Shown one piece after another: positions 1-10,430 of a stretch of 64,000 nt of DNA. The position numbers were made by a program, and so were the translations under genes. Source of the stretch: Brachypodius melanocephalos (Eukaryota; Chordata; Aves; Passeriformes; Pycnonotidae); NCBI GenBank assembly GCA_013398615.1, contig VZSR01000520.1, positions 36,374,981-36,438,980 of the forward strand, in the 5' to 3' direction. The notes under the pieces are model-generated. The model saw only the letters and a list, made by a program, of their open reading frames with translations, was not told the origin of the DNA and searched no databases. The stretch's first letter is position 1. Each line of letters begins with the position of its first letter.

Positions 1-463
1 TGGATGGAAGCATTCATTGTCTCAGTTTATCATCCGTAAGTTTTATCCCTTACAATGTGAAAAACAGACTGATAAAATGTTTGATAGTTTTGGCCATCTG
101 CTCACGTAGTATATTAGAGTTATTAGTGATTGTTCCTACTGTTTCTTACCATCACCCAGAACGGTGTGTAGATTTTCTGTTCACTAGTGATTACTAAATG
201 CAGTATCTCAACTGGGAGTATATTTTTTTCTTGTAGCATCTAGTCCCTATAGGTAGTGAGCTAAAAACATTCTCAGAACCTGAGTCAAGAAAAATGCCTT
301 AAAAATCAGTTTCAATGTTTTGGCTTTCAATGTATTTATGGGAGGAAGATCAACCTTTTTGCTCTGATTGCCGTTTAAGAGGTGGTAGATCATTTTCTGT
401 GGACAAATTGTACAAATACTAGTATAGACCTTTTCCAGGATATTTCCCACAGGACATAATTTC

Positions 464-478
464 TTTTTTTTTTTTTTT
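464..478. repeat. Poly-T run
   Basis: Fifteen consecutive T, followed by AGCAG. It resembles a polypyrimidine tract before an AG, but no coding sequence follows, so it is listed only as a low-complexity run. Confidence 0.85.
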
Positions 479-793
479 AGCAGTTAACTAATGAATTAAT
501 AAATTAATTCTTTATGTATGCTTTCTCAATCAACAAAACACAAAGAAAAGAGCTGCTTCTGTTCAATGAGCCTTTGACTTCAATAGGGATGAAACCATAT
601 TTATAGTAATTGCTGTGAATAAAAAATGTTCAGTAGCATTTTTCTAGTTGTTGGTGTAGGCATTTTTTTTGCACTTACTAAATTTTTTGTCTTGACTTAT
701 TCTACTTTAAAAAAAAGGGGCAAATTTTGTTCCATGAAAATGCTGGCTTAAAATTGGAGACTCTTATGTCTGTAATTTAATTAACCTAAGAGG

Positions 794-834
794 ATTTTGT
801 TGTTGTTGTTTGTTTGTTTGCTTGTTTGTTTTTT
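794..834. repeat. Simple repeat (TTG)n/(TTTG)n
   Basis: Four TTG-type units run into several TTTG units with one C interruption. This is an ordinary microsatellite-like tract. Confidence 0.85.
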
Positions 835-1639
835 ATGTAGGGATCTAAGCTAGCATACTTGCATTTATGTTTGTTCGAAGGTGTAGGAATTGGTTGATAG
901 CCTCAACAGTGGTTGCTCTGAATAGGAGCTGTGTAGCCAGAAGCACACCAGATGTTGTGTCTTTGCAGATAAAGTCAAAATACAAGTTTGATCTTGCACC
1001 ATTAGAATTTTTTTTTAAAGCTTCAGGAATACTTTTATATTTGATTTACTATAAGCTGTATTTTTAAAAATGCATGGAAACCACAGTTATTGCAATCACT
1101 GTAGTGTGTTGACTTTTCCTTTCTGGCCTATTAGATTTTCAAGGCTAATCTGAGCATTAATTAAGGAGATAGGCTTCTAGGGTTGTTTAAAATAGAGATG
1201 TCTTTAGCTTTTATTATTATTTAGTGTTCCAGTATCACTGACTTTTATTTTCAGCACCCACTGTTATGTGTCAAACTGAATGAAACATGCCTTGCCTGAC
1301 AACATCAAAAACTTTCAAAGAACTGTGGGAATGAATTGTCCATTCTTGTACATTTGATCAACATCACATGTCATCAACATGTTTGTTCTTCAGCTGTAAC
1401 ACCTCATTTTGATGCTTCCTCTTATGAAATAATTATAGTGAGATTTATTTCCTTCAAAATTAGAAGGGAAGAATGTGCATACTGTTTTAAAGGTGAAACA
1501 ATTTTTACTGCATAAGAAGTATTATATAATGTGTCAGCAAACACAGAAATCCCAACAATAACTCATCACTACAGCAGTTCAAAGCAGTTTGTTTGAAAAC
1601 CTGGCTCACAGCAAAGCCAAACTTTGATTCTGATCCTTG

Positions 1640-1715
1640 GGTATGGGTGACCTTGGGTAGTGATTCCTTGCTTCAACCTTTTTATATAAGAAATGGGATT
1701 AGTGCTTATCAGACA
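1640..1715 (+). repeat. Possible very degraded MIR SINE fragment
   Basis: The order GGTGACCTTGGG, then a pyrimidine-rich stretch, then AAATGGGATTA resembles the central part of MIR (GTGACCTTGGGCAAGTCACTT ... CATCTGTAAAATGGG). Divergence is high and only the core is seen, so this may be coincidence. Confidence 0.35.
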
Positions 1716-2229
1716 TTTCACAAAGACTGACAGCATTTGAGAATGTCTTGGAATATCGTATAGTAGATACTTTGTTGCACTGGATTCTCCTGTAGGCATG
1801 AATCACACACTACTTGAAGCTAATACACTAGTTTTCCAGTATTTGTTTTGTAATGGATATATCATCTTTATATCCTGCTGTAAATTAGTTTTAAGGAACA
1901 TCAAGGAGGAAAGGTTCCTGTGCATGCTATTAGAACAATCTTCCAATAGGGGAAAACAACAAAATTGGGCAACTGGGTGCTGTTTTTATTTGAAGACACA
2001 TTGCATCCTATTTTGCCTTTCAAAAAGAAAGTGTTTTCTTATAAATACATCTACATTTGGTGTTTTTTTCTCAGAAAAAGATAGTGGTTTAGATCTTAAA
2101 AAAGCTCTTATGTTTTCTGTTCTGATCATCAGCTACTTAATCTTTTCCTTTCTGTTTGCTCATACATGGTCTGAGCTCATACGTGAGCTCTCTGGCTCAC
2201 TGAGACATTGGTCTGATGGATATTGAGTA

Positions 2230-2800
2230 TAACTTCAAATAAATTTTAGTACTCCCTTTTTCAGCTTCTGACAATACAAACTGAAGATGCTGCTGTGGTT
2301 TGATGTTAAAGTCCTGTGCCCAAGTTAAGGTGCAAAGGAGACCAAATACCAGCTTTCTAATACCGACTTCATTTGTAACAGTAAATGTGTAGGGAAGAGA
2401 GAGAGTGAGAGAGAGCAAACAGAAAATTGTCACCTCTGTGGATCCAGCAGTGTCCCCTTGGTCCTTCAGTGCCCTGGTCCCCTTTGTGGTGGTGGGTCCA
2501 GCCTGTTTCGCTCCCCAAGTTGCTTTTCTATGCTCCCCCACTAGCCCCAGGTGAAGGTGGGGTCTCATTGTGTCACATGTTCTGGTCTCAGTTTGGTGGT
2601 CATCAGGGGGTCTGCCCTGGGGTCATATAAGGTCACGGAGTCAAGTGTCCTATTTGTGACCCAGCTGGCACAGTTTGCACTTGTCTGATGACACACAGCA
2701 GTGGAAGGTTGCTGCAAGAAGGCCAGAACTGAAACTTTGCTTGTTTCTGCAACAAGTTTACCCACAAAGGTCAAGATTGTCTGCAACAACTTTGACCACA
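2230..2800 (-). mobile_element. Candidate endogenous retrovirus LTR
   Basis: This block is clearly more G+C-rich than its flanks. Read on the minus strand it begins TGTGGTCAAAGTTG at 2800, has a TATATGA motif about 170 bases in, and runs into a CT-rich tract (2396-2416 on the plus strand) and a GCTGAAAAAGG stretch, a layout that reminds me of avian LTRs. Its first 60 bases are an imperfect tandem duplication of a TTGCAGA/CTTGACC-type unit. No clear target-site duplication was found and the 3' boundary is uncertain; TG...CA ends are also possible at 2428-2800. Assignment is from memory of bird LTR patterns, not a search. Confidence 0.4.
2396..2416. repeat. GA-rich simple repeat
   Basis: A short imperfect (GA)n tract lying inside or at the edge of the candidate LTR. 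A similar (GA)n stretch occurs at 62281-62300. Confidence 0.7.
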
Positions 2801-4640
2801 GAGTGGGTGTTTTAAGGCATATACTCCAAATGTTATTAACCCTTTCCTTACAGATGCAGATCTGATCTATTTCACATTATAAAATGAACCAGTGAAGTTG
2901 TTGCAGATGTCTTTGGAAGATTGGCTTATCTTGTTCATCTAATGAATTTTTCTAGTTGTCCAAGCTCTAGGTTTTTTCATATGGAAGCATATGTTTGAAA
3001 ATTGGAGAAGGCATGATTTTATGAGTCTTCACTGTTTGCATTTTGGTACTTCACAATGGTTAATGTAAAGGGTTTTAATTTTTTTAAGGCATACTTAATT
3101 TAGAAATGCAGTTTACATCAGAAATACAAAAAGTACCTACCATTTCTATTTTTCTATTGATTAAAAAGAAGAAAAAGAAAACCCAAACCTATGTGTATTC
3201 TTATTCTACCCATGTTGTATGTCAGAGCAGCAGAAGGCAGTGCTTTGCTCCACTACTGCGCAGCTGCACTACCTTGGTTTATATAAATGCTAGCCAAAGC
3301 AAAGACTGGAAGTTCAAATCCACCACCTTTTGATGGTTAGCCTGTGCAATACCACAGAAGAAAATCTGGAAGTAACAGGTCCTCTGTCATTTTGACAGCT
3401 AGTGTAGGCTGGCTGACTTAATCCAGAAACAAGTGTCAGTACTCCTATACTAGCAAATAGGATGTGCCCTATGGTAATCCCATTTTCCCTCAGGTCTTAT
3501 GAACACCTTCCAATTTTTTGTTCGCTTTCAGCACTCTTCTAAGTAGTCCTTATATTTTGAAATAACTCCTCCTACCTTATTCTGCCTGGGGGACCACACT
3601 GAGGCTGCAAAACCTGAACTTAGTGGGAGTGTGCTATGCTGAATGATTACCAATAATGCCTTGCCTGCTATCCACATCTTTTATCTTATTATCCTAGCTT
3701 GTCTCACTATGAGGCACCACAAAGTATCCAAAGCTTGGCCTCTTCAGGTGTATTTATGTGGGAGAGGTTAACACAAGCACTTGCCCTTCTCACATGAGCG
3801 TGTTTAAAACCTTTTTTTTTCTGGGAGACAGGTTGCAATTCAAACCTATGAATACAAGAGATGGGTTTGGCTTAGGAGTGGGTGGGAGGGGATATGCCAT
3901 GAATTGAGCGAGCCCATCTTCATCTGGCCTGGTCCTGCCTGAAACAGGACAGTGTTGCAGTATCTTAAATCTCTTCTGTGAGCAATTCTGAGCTAAAACT
4001 GCTTATCACCAGGTTAGGAGAAAATTATGAAAACAGTGTTGTCTGATGGGGATGCAGTCAGCTAAGGAGTAGAGTTTACTTGGGATCTTGGATTTATTTC
4101 TAAGTCCTTAGGGAAGAGGTTAATAGCAGTGATCTAGATCCTATAGCATTAGGATCCTTGGGGAAAGGGGAGTTTCTTACTTATTTAAGCACTGGTTATA
4201 TGCCTGCCAGACACTAAATTCAAGCTGTTCTTCATAAAACAGTCAAGGGAAGATGCTTCTCAGTGTCCGTTGATCAAAAAATTACAGTATGTAAAAATAT
4301 TAAACTCCATGTATGTGCTGCTATCTGCCAGTGGGAAGTTTTCTACAGATTACAGAAACACTCTGGAGAAAGGATTTCTTTTGTGTTGGGTTGTGTTGAG
4401 TTGAAATACATGTCTTCCCAAATGTTCTTTTACAGCTTTCTAACTTTTCAGATCTACAAACCATAGTGGCTGGTTCTGTACACAGTGAGACATGTGAGAC
4501 TTTATTTAAACAGCCGTGTATATTCCACTGATAAACTAGGAACTGAAATATGGACAATACTGATAGGAGAAGCCGTTTGTCCAATTGACTCTCTTGGCAC
4601 CTGTCCATTTTTTTCTCATTGACTTTAAAATATTTTGGAC
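2801..4640. other. Unique non-coding stretch
   Basis: A+T-rich single-copy sequence. I see no gene, repeat family or convincing regulatory signature. Short frames, for example at 3106-3333 and 4321-4647, have no recognisable domains. Confidence 0.55.
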
Positions 4641-4644
4641 CTTT

Positions 4645-4845
4645 CATCTGATGATCTCAAAGCTTTTTGCAAACATTAATTAAGCCTGTTGATGCCCCTG
4701 TGGGCTAAGTAAATACAATAGGTGTGGTTTAGATGGGCAAATGAAGATACAGAGTGGTTGTTTTGTGCAAGGTCGCCTGCTAATTCAGCAGTGGAGCTAA
4801 GGAGTGGGAAACTCTGCCTGACTCCCCTTTGCAGTTGCTAGGGTT
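4645..4845 (-). repeat. MIR/CORE-SINE copy, reverse orientation
   Basis: On the plus strand this reads as the reverse complement of an amniote MIR/CORE-SINE. In order it has GATCTCAAAGC...TTTGCAAACATTAATTAA, then a GATGGGCAAATGAAGATACAGAG segment matching 'gatggggaaactgaggcacagag', then TGTGCAAGGTCGCCTGCTAATTCAGCAGTGGAGCTAAG (split over two parts) matching 'caaggtcacacagc..agtggcagagctgg', and finally CTGCCTGACTCCCC. About 200 bases are recognisable, with heavy divergence, so the insertion is old. Confidence 0.75.
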
Positions 4846-7140
4846 AAACCAGATTCTCTCAGATAAATGCAAACAGCAACCAGACTTTCACACAGGGAAA
4901 GACATACAGCGCTCTAATCGCAATTTGTATTCTGACAATGACCAGAGCTTTTTTACAATACTGAATTGTTCCTAGTCTTTGCAAAAACAATTACCTGCCT
5001 TGTGCAACTAGCTCAGTGAAAGAATAAATAGTAATAAAAAAGTCACTACTCAAAACTGTAGTTCTCTGTTTAATATTTCCTGTTTTTACCTAATATCTCT
5101 TAAGACATGTAAAACATCTCTTCATGACGTGCTCATCTGCGTCCAAGAAGAGACTATCCAATCCTATAAAACCATTACATATCAAGAATGGGACTAGCAG
5201 GAATATGAAAGAGGGATGAGGAAAAATAAACAAAAATGGAGATAGATCTCAGAGGATCTTAAGCTTAGTACTTACAATGAGTTTGTTTCTCATCAGAACT
5301 TTATTGGAACCATCTTGTCACCTGAATACAGAAAGCATGTGCCTACTTTTGCTGCTAGTTTGAAAAATACAGAAATCTGATTTGCATTTTACAGTATGTG
5401 CAAACACTGTGTGTACAAAATGGTACAGCGTATGAGAGCGTTGCCTTCACACAGGACACTGTTCTTGCTTTGAGCAGGGTGACTTTCTTTCTCATAGTTC
5501 TTTTAGTGTGTGAAATGTCCTTTTGGACAGACTTGTAGCCTCTGGTTTGGTCCTTCTTGCTACTAGAAGAATAGTTAATGTTGCTAGTTAATTCAGTGAT
5601 AACTTAATTAATCAATAAATTTTTGCTTTCTGCATCAATAAGAAGTAGTGAACAGTGTCCTAACTCTGCTGCTGTGTTTCTGAAGAGATCGTTGTAGATG
5701 CTGTGCTGCTGAACTCGCACCTTGCAGTGCAGACTGCAGAGGGAGATCTCCAAGCAGTTACAAATTAGCTTCTGCAGGAAGAATCATACTTTGTATGCAG
5801 TGTGCTGGTCCAGGAATAAACACCTCCAATTGTTCTGATACTTGCTGAAAATGGCAAAGCATTTGGTGACAAGCGTTTTGTAGGCTCTTGCAGGGCCTTG
5901 GGAGACAAAGGTAAATGTGTGAACGTAGCTCAATTTAACAAGTTTTGTTCTCCAGTCAGTGATTCCTTTGCTTTTTGGTTCTGCCTATTCCTGGTGCAGG
6001 AATAGGGACATAGCTTAAGTCTGGAGTTGGGAAGTGGAGGAAGACTATTAATTCTTGAAGAACTGGTCACAGATACCTGTCTTCATATAATTTTCTTGAA
6101 GGTTTGGTTAGGGAATTTGATGTAATATACACATGCTTGTTTTGTTATAACTGTATTATGTCTGTTGTTACTTTTCAGTTTCTTCTAACACTTGGCAAAA
6201 TACATCAGTTGATAACGTGGTGGAATGCAGCTATTTCTGGTCTGGCAATCAAACAGTATATCAAGTGCAGTGCAGTAATGATGGAAAGCTATTAGGTCAA
6301 TAACATCCTGTGCAAACTCAGTGTGATTTGACTTTACAGTATCTTGCTTAATTCAGAAGTGCACACAAAAATTATTGTGATGGCCTTGTTTAGTTAGGAA
6401 AAAGAATTAATCCTAATCAGACCCAGAAAGCACATGGTAGGCATAATCTTGTGGAGATTAATGTTTAAGATTTTAATATATTTTTAACCAACTCCAGTTT
6501 GTAAGCTAGAATTGAATATCTGACTTTTTTAAATATGATCATATAATGAGTATACATCAGTCTAATTTTAAAAATTGTGATTTGAAGTTCTAATTTTCTG
6601 CACAAATATCTGTGAAATTATCTGATGTTTGTGGTCCATGTCTCATTTAGAAGCATTTTTTTTCTTAAGTGCATGTTTAATCAACTGTAAATTAAAGAAA
6701 AATCTTTTTCAAGCTGTCTCATATGTTATTCTGATTTGGGGGGCAAAATCCTGAGAGATGAATTTTGCGTCATGATCTGAAGTTCAAAGCACACAGATCC
6801 TGTCAGATTTGGATGGCTGACAAAGCAACTTGTTAAGATGAGGAGTAGTTTCAACAGGCTTTCTTCTAAACCCCTGAGACATGATACATCTATTTTAAAA
6901 GAAAGAAATGCCGACACCTACTACTGGCCAGGGTATGTTTTATTAATCTACTGAATGCTCTGGCACTTACTGAGCCTGAGCCTTAAGAATGGGGAGGTGT
7001 TTGGGTACCGAGTCTGCAGCAATGCCACAAGGACTGGATGCTGCATATCAGATCCTGGGCTTGCACTGTTGAGAGGCCCAGGATGCAGCACATCTGAGAG
7101 CTCATAGATTTGTTTGTGAGAGCTCCCTGCCATCAGTGCT
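4846..7140. other. Unique non-coding stretch
   Basis: No gene, RNA gene or repeat family recognised. Base composition is A+T-rich and stop codons are dense in all frames. Confidence 0.55.
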
Positions 7141-7540
7141 GCCGTGTGCTCCCTCCTTCAGTCCGTTGCATCTCATTAGCAGTCTCTTTCCGTGGAGTGT
7201 AAGAAACTCCTTTTGACCGGGGCATGTTGTTTACTTCCAAACCTGTGTACAGCTGGCATAAATCCCTCCAGGCTGTGGTCAGAGCTGGAAGCTGGCCATT
7301 AATACAGCCTGCTTCTTTGTCATGATATAGACTTAAAGAAAAGAAAGCAGGTGCCCTCCTGGCATTTTATAAAGAGTCATTCATGAATATAAGATACTGC
7401 ATTTTGCATATTAGTGTGAGTGCCAACATAAACCCAGCTGTGTGCAAAATAAAGTGAAATATGTATTTCCAAAACTAGGCCACAGCTTTTCTATGGCGCA
7501 ATCTGAAAGCATTTGAATCAACTTTGCATATGCATAGCCT
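7141..7540. promoter_or_regulatory. Candidate conserved non-coding element
   Basis: Repeat-free sequence dense in homeodomain- and POU-like words: CATTAATA, TTCATGAATAT, TTTTGCATATTAG and a perfect palindrome TGCATATGCA at 7525-7534 that contains the octamer half TTTGCAT. Short frames are interrupted. This is an impression from motif density only; conservation cannot be seen in one sequence. Confidence 0.2.
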
Positions 7541-7600
7541 TTTCTTTTAGAATTATATTTTTCCTTGGTTTTTTCCCCTGGTTTTTTCACCCCTCTCTTC

Positions 7601-7653
7601 TATTTCTTTTTTTTCTTTTTTGCTTTTTTTTAATTTCTTTTTTTTTTTTTTTT
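7601..7653. repeat. T-rich low-complexity tract
   Basis: Poly-T broken by single C, G or A bases, ending in a run of more than 15 T. Confidence 0.85.
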
Positions 7654-8550
7654 AATGTGGTGATTTTGTAACACTTCTCCCAAGGTAATAAGACAATAAT
7701 ATGAACAAAAGTGGAGGAAAACATAGGCAGATGTCACAAAATGCATCTTGAATGTGTACCTCTGTGACAGCTCTCCATCCATTTCTCTAATTCCAAACCA
7801 GAACTGTCCTCTTGTACTGACATGGGATTTTGTTTTTCCAGGTGCACCTTTTTCTGAGAAGACAGTCAACCATTTTGCTTAGCATTTTGTTGTACTTTAG
7901 ACCAAACTCTGCAAACCTAAAAGTTCGTGTCAGTCCCAAAAAAGTTGAAAAAGTGGATTTTCAAGGTCCCTTGTATGCAACTGGTACTGGGCACCCTTCA
8001 TGCTGAGAGAAGGAGAAATAAGAGCGGTTAAGGGAGTACAGGGAAAGTAGAAGGTAACCCTGTGGACTGCCATGGAGTTATCCACCACAGCATGTAACAT
8101 CCAATAGGTAGAAAACATCAGAGTCATCTCTTTTGTGGGCCTGGGTGTAACTTGCCCCTTCTTGCTTTCGTTGCCTTCACAGATAGTGAACTATTTTAAG
8201 AAACCTTATGTGGAATAAGATAGATGTGTCCAGGTTTTTTGGGGCCAGGAAATTATTAAATTAGGGGTATCAGGGATATCAGAAGTACAAATGGACGTTC
8301 TTCCCTTTTATCCCAAGCATCCCCTGTCTTCCCCTCTGCACAGTCCAGGGGCAGAAGGGGGTTATTGCTGAGGAATTGATGGGTGAGGCTGGAGTGTCTG
8401 GCTGTGAATGAGGGGGAAAATGCTGTAGTTTCATCAGTGAAGGTATCCAGGTGCTGTATCAACCTGTGTTCCAGGGTCACAGAAGGAGCTGGTGATGCAA
8501 TGCTTCCAGGTGCTGTAATCCAACCAGCAGATGACATTTTGTTGTTACTT

Positions 8551-8625
8551 TTAGTTTTTGGTGGGGGTTTTTTTGTTTGTTTGTTTTTGTTGTTTGTTTG
8601 GTTTTTATTATTTTTATTTGTTTGG
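8551..8625. repeat. (TTTG)n/(TTG)n simple repeat
   Basis: GTTTGTTTG units mixed with TTATT units. This tract accounts for the long Phe/Val/Leu-rich hydrophobic frame crossing it, which should not be read as a membrane protein. Confidence 0.8.
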
Positions 8626-9838
8626 TGCACTTCTCTTAAATTCCATAATAGGTCCATCTGTATTCATATGCAGTTAAAAAGTCTGATCTGATAGACAACT
8701 CATTTCTCTGCAGCAAATTGTGACTGACAGAGTGTGGTGCTAACAAAATGAGAGGCATTTAAATCTGGGTGTATGCATTTGTGAAATGAAGATGTGGGGG
8801 TTCAAGATGCCCTGATAGGAGAAATTAATCTATGTCTGATTGATTTTGATCTATGGTTAGCCATGTTTTGTTTCAGGAGAATTCTTTGGTTTTTTGCTAA
8901 CAGGCACTTGGCTTTAACAATATTCTTTCACTCTTTGGTTCTGGTAGATTTAATAGCATAGTTGCTAAATTGAGTTTAGATAGCTTATCCTGTATATATT
9001 TAGAGATAAGAAGTTCATTTAGGGATTAGGGAATGCTTCTTGTATATGCACCATTAAGCATAGCACATCTGGTACTGAACTAGCAATCAGCAGAATATTG
9101 ACAAAAGTTATAAAGAAATCTTTTTCTTTCAAGTGAACACATGTTTATATCTGAAGTCTAAAAGCTAACATGACAAAAGAACTATCTCCAAGAGTTGTGA
9201 ATTAAAACCAAATTTATACTGTCCTTGTATGAAATACCAGTACTGATCTTGGTTAGAAACTCTTGTAGTGGGTCAAAAGATGTGGTGATACAAAAAATTC
9301 ATCTTACAGTAAAGACTTCTTCCTAGTTATAGTTTCTGCTTTTAAGAGAAAAAGAGGAGCTCGTTTCTAGTGTATTGAAGGAAGCTGAAGAAGCAGGAAA
9401 TCGTGAGGATAGTGAAAAGGAAAAAATTAAATATAGACCTTTACATATTATTTGTTTTAAATGGAGAGCCAGGCCTCTCAATGTGGCTTTCAGAACTGCA
9501 GTTAAAGTACAACATTGCTTCTCCTAAAGCGAACAAAAAGAACAAACAAAGTGTTTTAAATAATGATGTAACTATGAAAGCTCATGGATTATCTGGGAGT
9601 GAAGGGAGACAGAATGACCATTTTACAGCTGCTCACCAGCTGGTAACCAAAACCAAGGAGGGAGCAGTGATGACAAAGAGGATTCATCCAAATTGCCAGG
9701 TTATCTGGTCTTTATTCATATCAAACGTAAAGTTTTATATTACAATTAACAGAAAAGTGATTAAATCTTTGACACATGGGTGTGACCTTTTCAGACATGC
9801 AGGTGGTTCTTCTTAAACGCCTGTTTGTGGAGGAGAGA

Positions 9839-9854
9839 TCTGTGTGTGTGTGTG
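9839..9854. repeat. Short (TG)n microsatellite
   Basis: About seven TG dinucleotides followed by TATG. Short but potentially length-variable. Confidence 0.7.
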
Positions 9855-10079
9855 TATGTATGGGCAGCTCTCTCTACCCCACCAAGCAGCTCAAGGAAGA
9901 TTTTGTGGGCTATTTATATACTTTATGGCAGGCTGTTGCTTTCGCAGTGGAAAAGCTGATTCATGCTGGTGTGGAAGCTGATTGTGCTGCCAGTGGGAGA
10001 GGCAAAATTGAGGTATACGAGGCTAATTAAGCAGGAGATGTGTAGGGTTCCAAAGCAGGGCTGTGTTTGTCTGAGATGT

Positions 10080-10430
10080 TCGTGTCAGTGTGCGGGGCTC
10101 AGCTGCAGGTGTCACTGTTAGCTCTCAAATAAGGGCTGCTCGGCGGCTGCGGCTGCTGTCACAATAGGCTCTTTTTTCTCACCAAAGTCACACTTGTGAT
10201 AGTAATGTAAAATCTAGAGAATGTGTGGTGAAGTGTGATGGGCTCCGGCTCCGTGTGAGTGTCGGTGTGTGCCCGTGTGCTGCCGACGGCACCGGGGGGC
10301 ACCTGCACCCCTGCAGGGGGAGAGCATCTCTGCCCCCGGACACCCCACCGGGAGCCATCCCAGCAGCAGCCAGCTCAAATACCTCTGCAAATTAGACTTA
10401 CAACTTTGGTTCCGAATGGTTTGAATTCCT
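10080..10430. promoter_or_regulatory. Small CpG-rich cluster, candidate regulatory site
   Basis: About sixteen CpG dinucleotides by eye in roughly 350 bases, in a neighbourhood where CpG is scarce. The densest part is 10240-10350, with GGCACC and CCCCTGCAGGGG words and CAGCTG E-boxes nearby. It could be an enhancer, an orphan CpG island or an alternative promoter. No first exon can be demonstrated; the frame at 10259-10471 has no domain. Confidence 0.3.

Larger units (their letters stand above)
1..2225. other. Unique A+T-rich non-coding stretch
   Basis: No gene is recognisable. The stretch holds a 15-base T-run (464-478), a TTG/TTTG simple repeat (794-834) and a weak MIR-like trace (1640-1715). 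The frame at 1798-2226 (142 codons) starts with ATG but is rich in Phe, Leu, Cys and Ser, has no domain I recognise and no coding context, so I treat it as chance. Confidence 0.6.
7541..10079. other. Non-coding stretch with T-rich simple repeats
   Basis: Contains the T-rich tract 7601-7653, a G/T tract at 8551-8625 and a short TG run near 9839-9854. The frame at 9403-9816 (137 codons) is Lys/Asn/Ser-rich, without domains, and is judged chance. Confidence 0.55.

Noticed and set aside
1798..2226. 142-codon ATG frame considered as a small gene
   Set aside because: No domain, biased to Phe/Leu/Cys as random T-rich DNA gives, no splice or transcript support.
8256..8691. A 102-codon hydrophobic plus-strand frame and a 133-codon Asn/Lys/Gln-rich minus-strand frame
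   Set aside because: Both are translations of the same TTTG/TTG simple repeat and not a membrane or low-complexity protein.
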